Source of the DNA: Actinomycetota bacterium
GTDB taxonomy: Bacteria; Actinomycetota; Humimicrobiia; Humimicrobiales; Humimicrobiaceae
Assembly (NCBI GenBank): GCA_014360385.1
Contig: JACIXO010000003.1
Coordinates: forward strand, 1-17,277
Length of the DNA: 17,277 nt
Reading direction: 5' to 3'
Shown: positions 1 through 6,285 of the stretch, piece by piece
Layout of the letters: each line of letters begins with the position of its first letter
Position numbering within the stretch: position 1 is the stretch's first letter
Program-made: the position numbers and the translations under genes
Notes under the pieces: generated by a model
Seen by the model: the letters and a program-made list of their open reading frames with translations, nothing else
Told to the model about the DNA's origin: nothing
Database searches by the model: none

Positions 1-225
1 ATAAAGGTTTTAACAGATGAAGAGAAAAAGTTTGCACTTGTGGTAGTTCCGGATGAGCAGCTCTCGCTAGCTATTGGGAAAGAAGGTCAGAATGCAAGAC
101 TTGCTGCTAAATTGACAGGGTGGAAAATTGATATAAAGAGTGAAAGACAATATGAAGAGGAGCTGGAAAAGCTAAGGATCGAGAGACAGAAAATGAGAGA
201 GAAGTCAGGCGAAGCTAAAAAATGA
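1..225 (+). CDS. nusA: Transcription termination/antitermination factor NusA, C-terminal part (5' end outside window)
   Basis: The reading frame is open from the first base and ends at TGA 223-225, so 74 residues of the carboxyl end are present. The stretch [20 protein letters not shown] followed by WKIDI is the hallmark of the second KH domain of NusA, with the GKEGQN loop in the RNA-binding GxxG position. NusA binds RNA polymerase and nascent RNA and modulates pausing, termination and antitermination. The last 25 or so residues are a charged, helix-prone tail rich in Glu, Lys and Arg. No acidic AR repeats of the proteobacterial type follow. infB begins about 20 bases downstream, the classical nusA-infB arrangement, so the two are very likely co-transcribed. 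Identity is certain from motif and context; only the start is missing. Confidence 0.96.
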   Translation: MKVLTDEEKKFALVVVPDEQLSLAIGKEGQNARLAAKLTGWKIDIKSERQYEEELEKLRIERQKMREKSGEAKK

Positions 226-249
226 TTAGTTTATTTAGGTGAGTTGAAA

Positions 250-2400
250 GTGGGTATTAATAGAATCTACCAGATAGCCAAAAAGAATAACATTTCCTCT
301 AAGGATTTACTGGATATTTGTTCTGAGCTTGGCATAGAGGTTAAAAATCACATGTCAGCCCTTGAAGGTGAGGACTTAAGAAAAGTTCTTGAGTATGTTA
401 GCGGGAGTAAAAAGAATAAGGAGAAAGAAAAAAAGCCACCCAGGAAACCTGATTGGGAAGAGGAAAAGAGGCTAAATATCAGAAAAGTGCTGGATATGGA
501 ACTTGATAAGGAGGAGGGACTTGGCAGAGTAAGGACAAGGATTGCTGGGAAGGGAAGTACTGGCATTAAAAGGGGCGAAGATGAACCATCCATTATCTCT
601 AAAAGAAGGCTGGATAGGGAGAAACCTAAGAAGGAAGTAAAAGTTAAGCCTGAGATAAAAAAAGTTGTTGAAATACCTGAGGGAATAACCATAAAAGAAC
701 TTTCTGAAAAGATAAGTGTGCCATCCAATCAAATGATTCAGACACTTTTTAACATGGGTGAGGTTGTCAATATAAATCATCCTCTAGACAAAGACCTTCT
801 AGAATTTTTATCTCACGAATATAACTTTAAGTACAATCTTATAAGTTTTGAAGATAAAGTAGATGAAGTTTATGAAGATAAGGAGTCGGAACTAATCCCT
901 CGACCCCCAATAGTAACTGTCATGGGTCATGTTGACCATGGCAAGACTACACTTCTTGATGCAATCAGGCAAACCAAGGTTGCTGATAGTGAAGCTGGAG
1001 GTATAACTCAGAAGATAGGAGCTTACCAGATAGAATATAGCGGTAGAAAGATTACTTTTATAGACACTCCTGGCCATGAAGCTTTTACTTCAATGCGAGC
1101 TCGTGGGGCTAAAGTTACTGATATAGCGGTAATAGTGGTTGCTGCTGATGATGGGGTTATGCCTCAGACTGTGGAAGCTATTAATCATGCAAAAGATGCA
1201 GGCGTGCCCATGATAGTAGCTATAAATAAGATTGATTTACCTAATGCTAACCCTAACAGGGTAAAGCAGGGTTTGGCTGAACATGGCCTGGTTCCTGAGG
1301 AATGGGGCGGAGATACTATTTATGTGGAAATATCGGCAAGAAAGAAAACAAATATAGATGAGCTTCTTGAGATGATTCTATTAGTTTCAGATTTGCATGA
1401 GATAAAAGGAAATCCTCAGGCACCCGGAATTGGTGTAATTATTGAGTCAAGGCTGGACAAACAGCTTGGTCCTGTGGGTACTGTGATTATAAAGCGCGGG
1501 ACTATTAGAGTGGGAGACTTTTTTGTCACAGGTAGTTCTTATGGACGGATAAGATTGCTCCGAGATGAACATGGAAATAATCTTAAGGAAGCCTTGTTAT
1601 CTCAGCCTGTTGAAGTTTTAGGTTTTTCTTCAGTACCACAAGCTGGAGATAGGTTTTTTATAGTTAAGAACGAAAAGGTAGCTAAACAAATAGTAGAGAA
1701 AAGGTTAAACAAACAAAGGTTACTTGAAATGACAGGTGCAAAAAGACATATTACTCTGGAAGACATTTCAGAATTATCAAAGCAGGCTGAGATAAAAAGT
1801 CTTAAATTGGTGCTTAAGGCTGATTCCAATGGGTCTCTGGATGCTATAGAACAGGCGCTTCGAAAAATTGAGGAAGATAAGATCAAAATTAATATAATTC
1901 ATAAAGCAATAGGCGTTATATCTGATAGTGATATACTTCTTGCATCAGCTTCTAATGCTATTGTCATTGGATTTGGGGTTGAGCCTACTTCAAGTGCCAA
2001 AACTCTGGCAAAAGAAGAGAAGGTCGAAGTTAGGACATATGATATAATTTACAATTTAATAGATGAAATAAAGCTTGCACTTAGGGGCTTACTTGAACCC
2101 AGAGTTGAAGAAGTAAAGAAAGGCTCAGCTGAGGTTAGAGAGGTTTTTAGAATATCAAAGATTGGAACAGTGGCAGGATGCTACGTTTTAGAGGGAAAGG
2201 CTGAAAGGGATAATAAGGTCAGAGTTATTCGAGAAGGAGAAGTAATTCATGAGGGAAAGGTCGTGTCTATCCGCAGGTTTAAAGAAGATGTAAAAGAAGT
2301 AAGTGCTGGTTATGAATGTGGTATAAAGATAGAAAACTTCCAGGATATAAATAAGGGTGATATTCTGGAGTTTTATGAGGAAAAGAAAGTTCTGGGATAA
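250..2400 (+). CDS. infB: Translation initiation factor IF-2
   Basis: IF-2 is the GTPase that places initiator fMet-tRNA on the 30S subunit and promotes 50S joining. About 716 residues, short to average for the family. Numbered from the GTG at 250: an N-terminal IF2_N helical domain (about 1-50), a charged linker rich in Lys and Glu, a second IF2_N domain (about 140-192), then the G domain with G1 GHVDHGKT (226-233), G2 GGIT (250-253), G3 DTPGH (272-276), G4 NKID (326-329) and G5 SAR (362-364), followed by the domain II, III and C1/C2 regions to the end. A TTG at 244 is in frame, but AGGTGAG (237-243) directly abuts it. The GTG at 250 sits at proper spacing and gives the usual short start before the first domain, so I prefer 250. 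The gene follows nusA closely with no ylxR between. Its segment 1891-1935 has a diverged copy just after the stop. Confidence 0.97.
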   Translation: MGINRIYQIAKKNNISSKDLLDICSELGIEVKNHMSALEGEDLRKVLEYVSGSKKNKEKEKKPPRKPDWEEEKRLNIRKVLDMELDKEEGLGRVRTRIAGKGSTGIKRGEDEPSIISKRRLDREKPKKEVKVKPEIKKVVEIPEGITIKELSEKISVPSNQMIQTLFNMGEVVNINHPLDKDLLEFLSHEYNFKYNLISFEDKVDEVYEDKESELIPRPPIVTVMGHVDHGKTTLLDAIRQTKVADSEAGGITQKIGAYQIEYSGRKITFIDTPGHEAFTSMRARGAKVTDIAVIVVAADDGVMPQTVEAINHAKDAGVPMIVAINKIDLPNANPNRVKQGLAEHGLVPEEWGGDTIYVEISARKKTNIDELLEMILLVSDLHEIKGNPQAPGIGVIIESRLDKQLGPVGTVIIKRGTIRVGDFFVTGSSYGRIRLLRDEHGNNLKEALLSQPVEVLGFSSVPQAGDRFFIVKNEKVAKQIVEKRLNKQRLLEMTGAKRHITLEDISELSKQAEIKSLKLVLKADSNGSLDAIEQALRKIEEDKIKINIIHKAIGVISDSDILLASASNAIVIGFGVEPTSSAKTLAKEEKVEVRTYDIIYNLIDEIKLALRGLLEPRVEEVKKGSAEVREVFRISKIGTVAGCYVLEGKAERDNKVRVIREGEVIHEGKVVSIRRFKEDVKEVSAGYECGIKIENFQDINKGDILEFYEEKKVLG

Positions 2401-2410
2401 TTTTTCTAGA

Positions 2411-2477
2411 ATGATAATTCATAAAGCAATAGGTATTCTATCGGATAGTTATATAAGACAAGATTAATATTAATATT
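2411..2477 (+). repeat. Diverged, permuted partial copy of internal infB sequence in the infB-rbfA spacer
   Basis: Bases 2411-2455 match infB 1891-1935 at about 38 of 45 positions without gaps, including an identical block TAATTCATAAAGCAATAGG (2415-2433). The next bases 2456-2477 match infB 1875-1896 at about 18 of 22, which is the sequence lying just upstream of the first match. This looks like a circularly permuted or clipped tandem copy of a unit of about 61 bp. Reading frame is kept in the first part: ATG 2411 to TAA 2465-2467 reads MIIHKAIGILSDSYIRQD, against [14 protein letters not shown] in IF-2. No ribosome binding site is visible, so I treat it as a relic rather than a gene. The second block is AT-rich and less secure than the first. 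Confidence 0.75.
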
Positions 2478-2506
2478 TTAGAATAATTTTATAAAAAAGT
2501 AGAAAG

Positions 2507-2848
2507 ATGGACAGGATCAGAAAAATAGAAATAGATTTGAAGAGAGAAATAAGCTATATAATTAATGCTAAAGTTAAGAATCCAAAGGTCAGTTTTGTTA
2601 CCATAACTGACGTCAGGCTTTCTCCTGATTTTCATTGGCTTGATATTTTTGTTAGCATTATGGGAAATCAAGATGCTATTAACGAAGGAATGAGGGGACT
2701 CAAGGAGTCCATCGGATTCATTAAGAAGAACTTAAGGGAAAGAGTTAAACTAAGAATAATGCCTAAAATAAACTTTCTTTATGATACTTCTGTTGATAAA
2801 GGTATAAGAATAGCCGAGATATTGGAAGACCTGAGCAGAAAGAAATAA
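2507..2848 (+). CDS. rbfA: 30S ribosome-binding factor A (RbfA)
   Basis: A 113-residue protein with the RbfA pattern: an early basic helix (RIRKIEIDLKREISYIINAK), then KNPKVSFVTITDVRLSPDF, a strand-helix section, and a basic C-terminal part (KKNLRERVKLRIMPKINFLYD) ending in DKGIRIAEILEDL. RbfA is a single type-II KH-fold factor that helps mature the 3'/5' ends of 16S rRNA in the 30S subunit, notably in the cold. The position after infB and before the DHH phosphoesterase and truB is the classical one. ATG 2507 is the only good start; the upstream AGAAAG is a weak Shine-Dalgarno. It lies 106 bases after infB, a spacer filled with infB-derived sequence. The stop lies inside a 12-bp tandem repeat. 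Confidence 0.95.
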   Translation: MDRIRKIEIDLKREISYIINAKVKNPKVSFVTITDVRLSPDFHWLDIFVSIMGNQDAINEGMRGLKESIGFIKKNLRERVKLRIMPKINFLYDTSVDKGIRIAEILEDLSRKK

Positions 2849-2863
2849 TACAAGAAATAAAAC
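2840..2863 (+). repeat. 12-bp tandem repeat spanning the rbfA stop
   Basis: AAGAAATAATAC (2840-2851) is followed directly by AAGAAATAAAAC (2852-2863), 11 of 12 identical. The first unit contains the rbfA stop TAA (2846-2848). The second places another TAA in the same frame twelve bases on (2858-2860), giving a backup stop. Confidence 0.7.
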
Positions 2864-2887
2864 AAAAGCATTGAAAGATCTGGAAAC

Positions 2888-3889
2888 TTGGAACCTGGAA
2901 AATTACTCAGCAAGATATCAGATATTATAAGATCAAACAAAAAATTTTTACTCCTCACCCATTCTTTCCCGGACGGAGATGGATTAGGGTCGCTCGTAGC
3001 CTTGTATAAGCTTATAGTTGAACTTGAAAAAAATGCTATTATGGTTTGTAATAGTGAGATACCTTATCAATATCTATTTCTTCCAGAACTAGGGAATCTC
3101 AGGAGAGATCTTGATGAGATAGACATCACTCAAAAAGAGTATGTAACTTTTTGCCTGGATAGTGCCGATGAGAGAAGGCTTAGAGTGAATTTTGAATTAA
3201 TAAAGCAAATCTCGAAATTAGTTGTGAATATAGACCATCATATTAGCAATACTAACTTTGGGGATATAAATCTGGTGGTGTCAGAAAAGTCAGCAACTGC
3301 TGAGATATTATATGACTTAATAAAAGAATATTTCGAAGCTTATCTCGGTTATGAAATAGCTCTCGGCCTTTACACAGGAATACTAACTGATACTGGAAAA
3401 TTTCAGTATTTTAATACCAGTTCCAGGGTCCATCAGATAGTAAGCCACTTACTGGAGTACAATGTTGTTCCCTCCCGCGTTTTCGCAAGTATATATGAAA
3501 ATGAGCCTTATAATAGGTTTAAGCTCATTCAGCTAGTATTAAAGAGGGCAAGTCTGATCAAGCCTCTTGGACTTATTTATTCCTATATCCTGAAAAGTGA
3601 CTTTGAAAGACTGGATCTACCGTTTTCATCTCATGATGGAATAATTGAACTGCTTAGAACTGCAAGGGATGTCGCAGTTGCTGCACTGTTTAAAGAAGTA
3701 GATAAAAATCTTTACAGAATAAGCCTTCGGTCGTCAAATAGCTCTATTAATGTGGCAGATATTGCCAGCGTTTTTGGGGGTGGTGGCCATTTGATGGCTG
3801 CAGCATATGTTCAGAATGGGAAATTGAAGGATGTGATAAGTAGCCTTGTAGAGGTTACTCGCAATAAGATTGGAGGAAGAATTGAGTAA
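2888..3889 (+). CDS. nrnA: DHH/DHHA1 phosphoesterase, NrnA-type oligoribonuclease / pAp phosphatase
   Basis: A 333-residue member of the DHH family. It shows the N-terminal metal motif HSFPDGDGLGS (25-35), the downstream Asp region TGILTDTGKFQYF (163-175, D168), the signature DHH (116-118, in NIDHHISNTNFGD) and the C-terminal DHHA1 glycine motif GGGGH (297-301). NrnA-type enzymes degrade 2-5 nt RNA in the cytoplasm and dephosphorylate 3'-phosphoadenosine 5'-phosphate; some relatives cleave cyclic dinucleotide products instead. Substrate choice cannot be read from the sequence, although the rbfA-nrnA-truB position is typical of the Gram-positive nanoRNase. The TTG at 2888 gives the expected N terminus (basic helix, then LLLTHSFPDGDG), but its ribosome site is weak. 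The 3' end overlaps the truB start, which suggests coupled translation. Confidence 0.93.
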   Translation: MEPGKLLSKISDIIRSNKKFLLLTHSFPDGDGLGSLVALYKLIVELEKNAIMVCNSEIPYQYLFLPELGNLRRDLDEIDITQKEYVTFCLDSADERRLRVNFELIKQISKLVVNIDHHISNTNFGDINLVVSEKSATAEILYDLIKEYFEAYLGYEIALGLYTGILTDTGKFQYFNTSSRVHQIVSHLLEYNVVPSRVFASIYENEPYNRFKLIQLVLKRASLIKPLGLIYSYILKSDFERLDLPFSSHDGIIELLRTARDVAVAALFKEVDKNLYRISLRSSNSSINVADIASVFGGGGHLMAAAYVQNGKLKDVISSLVEVTRNKIGGRIE

Positions 3890-4618
3890 TAAAAAATCTA
3901 GCTTGCTCTACGGGTTTGATGGATTGTTACTGGTAAATAAACCTTCTGGTATAACTTCTTATGATGTTATAAGAAGCTTAAAAAAAAATTCTTAGTAGCC
4001 AGGATAGGCCATGCTGGGACACTTGATCCTTTAGCTACTGGTCTACTAATAATCCTTTTAAATAAGGCTACCAAGTTATTCTCTTATTTCCTCTCTCTGG
4101 ATAAAGTTTATATAACCAGGTTAAAATTTGGTATTACTACAGATACGTGGGATAAGGATGGGAAAGTTATTGAAACCAAAGAGGTAGAAAAGCTTGATGT
4201 GGAAAAGCTCTCATCCATTGTTTCTGGGTTAGTAGGTGATTTTGACCAAACTCCTCCTTTATATTCAGCTATTAAATACAAAGGAAAACCTCTTTATTTA
4301 TATGCAAGAAAAGGTGAAGAGGTCTCTTTAGGATCCAGAAGAGTCAAGATTTACAATATCGAAATTCTTTCGGTACAGGGTGATGAAATTGTTCTCAGAA
4401 TAAGTTGTGGTTCAGGAACTTACATAAGGTCTATTGCCTATGAAATTGGTAAGAGGTACGGTTGCGGAGCCATAGTGGATGAGCTTAAGCGCATAAGGAT
4501 TGGGGATTTTAGAATTGAGGATTCTATAGAACTGGATAAACTTTCTAACCTGAAAGAGGTGGATAAAAATAGAACCTGTTTTATAAAAATGGAAAAGATT
4601 CTAAAGGATAAATCTTAA
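3882..4618 (+). CDS. truB: tRNA pseudouridine(55) synthase TruB, interrupted by a one-base deficit in a poly-A run
   Basis: TruB isomerises U55 in the T-loop of tRNAs. The start is TTG 3882, with GGAGG at 3872-3876 inside the nrnA end, giving MSNKKSSLLYGFDGLLLVNKPSGITSYDVIRSLKK over the first 35 or so codons (motif pieces LLLVNKPSGITS and YDVIRSL). This frame hits TAG at 3993. The conserved continuation FLVARIGHAGTLDPLATG, with the catalytic Asp of GTLDP (codon 4025-4027), lies one frame over and stays open to 4618, including DFDQTPPLYSAIKYKG and RISCGSGTYIRSIAYEIG. One extra A in the run of nine A at 3980-3988 would join the two parts exactly. Both halves look well conserved, so a sequencing error or transcriptional/ribosomal slippage is likelier than decay. 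A start at GTG 4199 would lack the active site and is not credible. Confidence 0.88.
3980..3988 (+). promoter_or_regulatory. A9 homopolymer at the truB frame change (candidate slippage site or base-count error)
   Basis: Nine consecutive A follow TT, so the zero frame reads TTA AAA AAA AAT TCT TAG. With ten A it would read TTA AAA AAA AAA TTC TTA GTA, which continues TruB correctly. Runs of about nine or more A are known places for RNA polymerase slippage and for homopolymer miscounts in sequencing. The sequence alone cannot separate these. Confidence 0.6.
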
Positions 4619-4802
4619 AAATGTATAGGAAGGCTTTGAAAATAATTACAAAATAATACCTTTGCAGGTTTTCTCTCAGGCCAATTAGAAAGTTGTAATT
4701 TGTAAATAATTGAATAAAATAGAGTAGTTTATAAATCCCAAGGCTTTGAATTAGGGTTTTTTAAGATAGTTTTTGTTAAAAGATTTCATCCAGAGGTTGG
4801 AT
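4619..4802. other. AT-rich truB-ribF spacer with short direct repeats
   Basis: About 180 bases with no credible gene. AAGGCTTTGAA occurs exactly at 4630-4640 and again at 4740-4750, 110 bases apart. A period-11 pair AAAATAATTAC/AAAATAATACC lies at 4639-4660. A weak imperfect stem AAATCCC with GGGTTTT (4733-4757), followed by a short T run, could be a poor terminator but has a mismatch and few GC pairs. No convincing promoter is visible. Confidence 0.5.
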
Positions 4803-5768
4803 TTGGCTAAAGTTTTTTATTTAGAAAACATTAAAAAAGGTCTTTTTAAAGATACGATAGTAGTTATTGGATATTTTGATGGAGTTCATGTAGGACATCA
4901 AAAAATAATAAGCCTGTGTGTAGAAAGAGCAAGGGAGCTTGGTGGAAGCAGCCTTGTTTTTACTTTTGACAGACCTCCCGTAAACATAATAAGGAGGGGT
5001 TTATATAAGAAACTTATTACATCTCTGGAAGACAAAATAGAGCTTATAGAAAATATGGGAGTTGATTACATAGTATTAGCGAGATTCGATGAAGAATTTT
5101 CCAGGCTTACTCCAGAGAGTTTTTGTAGAGAGGTATTATTGGAGAAACTTGGTCCTAAGGAAGTATTTGTAGGGGAAGGCTTCAGATTTGGCAGGGATGC
5201 AGAAGGAGACAATGTTTTTCTAGGGAATTTTCTTAGCTCCTATGGAGTTGTATTGACTACAGTGCCTCTATACAGGGTAAATGGCATTATTGTATCGAGT
5301 ACAGCGGTAAGGGAATATTTATCAAAGGGAGATATAGAAAAGGTAAAGAAACTTCTGGGAAGGTATCCGAGAATATCAGGAAGGGTAGTAAAAGCTTCAG
5401 GAAGGGGCAAGAAACTCGGGTTTCCAACGGCCAACATAGATGTAAGTGATAGATTTGTTATTCCAAGGGATGGAGTATATACAGGTATAGTTATGATAGA
5501 AGATCAAAAAGAGAGGTTTTTTTGTGTTGTAAATGTAGGGAATAACCCTACTTTTGGAGGAACAAAGAAATGGGTTGAAGCTCATGTACTCGATTTTGAT
5601 AGGGATATGTACGGCAAAAAGATAAGTATTTATTTCCTGAAAAGGATAAGAGATGAAATTGTGTTCAGGGATGAAAGTGAGCTTGTTAAGCAAATAAAGA
5701 CTGACTTAAGCACTGCGAGAAAATATTTTAGCGATGAGTTCAGTGAAGAATATATGCATTCATTGTAA
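4803..5768 (+). CDS. ribF: Bifunctional riboflavin kinase / FMN adenylyltransferase
   Basis: RibF phosphorylates riboflavin to FMN and adenylylates FMN to FAD. Numbered from TTG 4803 (about 321 residues, usual length): the N-terminal nucleotidyltransferase domain shows GYFDGVHVGHQ (23-33, HxGH-type motif) and the second ATP motif around VSSTAVREYLSKGDIEKV (164-181). The C-terminal kinase domain shows GRGKKLGFPTANI (200-212), with the PTAN metal/nucleotide site, then DGVYTGIV and FGGTKKWVEAHVLDF. Longer in-frame TTG starts exist at 4773 and 4797, but only 4803 has AGAGG (4792-4796) at six bases and yields the family-like N terminus AKVFYLENIKKG before the core. It stands after a 154-184 base spacer, so it may have its own transcript, and it precedes rpsO as in many Gram-positives. 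Confidence 0.96.
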   Translation: MAKVFYLENIKKGLFKDTIVVIGYFDGVHVGHQKIISLCVERARELGGSSLVFTFDRPPVNIIRRGLYKKLITSLEDKIELIENMGVDYIVLARFDEEFSRLTPESFCREVLLEKLGPKEVFVGEGFRFGRDAEGDNVFLGNFLSSYGVVLTTVPLYRVNGIIVSSTAVREYLSKGDIEKVKKLLGRYPRISGRVVKASGRGKKLGFPTANIDVSDRFVIPRDGVYTGIVMIEDQKERFFCVVNVGNNPTFGGTKKWVEAHVLDFDRDMYGKKISIYFLKRIRDEIVFRDESELVKQIKTDLSTARKYFSDEFSEEYMHSL

Positions 5769-5810
5769 TTGAATATTGGTTGTGATAAATTATTTAACGG
5801 ATTTATTTAG

Positions 5811-5818
5811 AGGAGGTG
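5811..5818 (+). promoter_or_regulatory. Strong Shine-Dalgarno site of rpsO
   Basis: AGGAGGTG is an almost complete complement of the 16S rRNA tail, five bases before the TTG at 5824. It fixes this TTG as the start over the adjacent GTG at 5827, and the resulting 89 residues equal the normal S15 length. Confidence 0.85.
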
Positions 5819-5823
5819 TATAA

Positions 5824-6093
5824 TTGGTGCTGATTGGTGAACAAAAGAGAGAAATAATTGAAAAATTCAGGACCCACGAAAATGATACAGGTTCTCCAGA
5901 GGTCCAGATAGCTCTTCTTACCTTCAGGATTAATCGATTAAACGAACATTTGAAGGAAAATAAGAAAGACAACCATTCAAGAAGAGGGCTTATCATGATG
6001 GTTGGGAAGAGAAAAAGACTACTTGAGTATTTGAAGAATAGTGATATCGCAAGATATAAAAGACTTATTAAGGAATTAGGCTTAAGGAAATAA
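5824..6093 (+). CDS. rpsO: Small ribosomal subunit protein S15
   Basis: An 89-residue protein matching S15 throughout: [15 protein letters not shown], the [20 protein letters not shown] signature, the [20 protein letters not shown] region (here [17 protein letters not shown]) and the end [14 protein letters not shown]15 is a primary 16S rRNA binder in the 30S platform and also forms bridge B4. Translation starts at TTG with a strong Shine-Dalgarno. In several bacteria S15 represses its own mRNA through a structured leader, but the 55-base spacer after ribF shows no obvious match to a described element. The order rpsO-pnp is conserved in most bacteria. Confidence 0.98.
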   Translation: MVLIGEQKREIIEKFRTHENDTGSPEVQIALLTFRINRLNEHLKENKKDNHSRRGLIMMVGKRKRLLEYLKNSDIARYKRLIKELGLRK

Positions 6094-6166
6094 GTCAGAT
6101 TATGTAGCTAAAGTTGGTTCACAATTAAGGTATTTTTTAAGACAAAACTATTGTCAATAAGGGCAT

Positions 6167-6182
6167 TGATTGGATGATTGGA
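6167..6182 (+). repeat. Exact 8-bp tandem repeat in the rpsO-pnp spacer
   Basis: TGATTGGA occurs twice without a gap (6167-6174 and 6175-6182). It does not touch a gene end but belongs to the same class of short tandem duplications seen elsewhere in this window. Confidence 0.6.
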
Positions 6183-6266
6183 AGTAAGGCTAAAAATACA
6201 TGGACTCGGAATAGATCGGTAGTAGAATTTGCATATTTGTGTTGTTTTATATATTTATATAATTTA

Positions 6267-6275
6267 GAGGAGGCG
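6267..6275 (+). promoter_or_regulatory. Shine-Dalgarno site of pnp
   Basis: GAGGAGGCG lies ten bases before the TTG at 6286 (twelve from the end of AGGAGG), a slightly long but usable distance. No ATG or GTG in the pnp frame lies nearer; the ATGs at 6298 and 6307 are much further away. Confidence 0.7.
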
Positions 6276-6285
6276 TAAACCATAA

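Larger units (their letters stand above)
6094..6285. other. rpsO-pnp spacer with a small hairpin, an 8-bp tandem repeat and a 34-codon ORF
   Basis: This 192-base spacer holds a short hairpin GACAA-AACTA-TTGTC (6141-6155) with a run of T just before it, an exact 8-bp tandem TGATTGGA twice (6167-6182), and an ORF from ATG 6174 to TAA 6276-6278. The ORF encodes MIGSKAKNTWTRNRSVV, then a hydrophobic tail ending LEEA, and its stop overlaps the pnp ribosome site. In other bacteria this spacer carries RNase III or terminator hairpins controlling pnp. Nothing of that strength is visible here. Confidence 0.5.

Noticed and set aside
348..728. Minus-strand ORF of 126 residues opposite the infB linker
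   Set aside because: It is a Ser/Leu/Phe-rich mirror of the Lys/Glu-rich linker, a usual antisense shadow.
4199..4618. A stand-alone GTG-started ORF of 139 residues
   Set aside because: It is only the C-terminal part of TruB; the same frame extends upstream through the catalytic motif and joins the N-terminal part at the A run.
4733..4762. Rho-independent terminator between truB and ribF
   Set aside because: The stem has three GC pairs and a mismatch with a 14-base loop; too weak to call.
6237..6263. TTGTGT ... TATAAT as a pnp promoter
   Set aside because: The spacer is 15 bases and the predicted start would fall in the Shine-Dalgarno, leaving no ribosome site on the mRNA.
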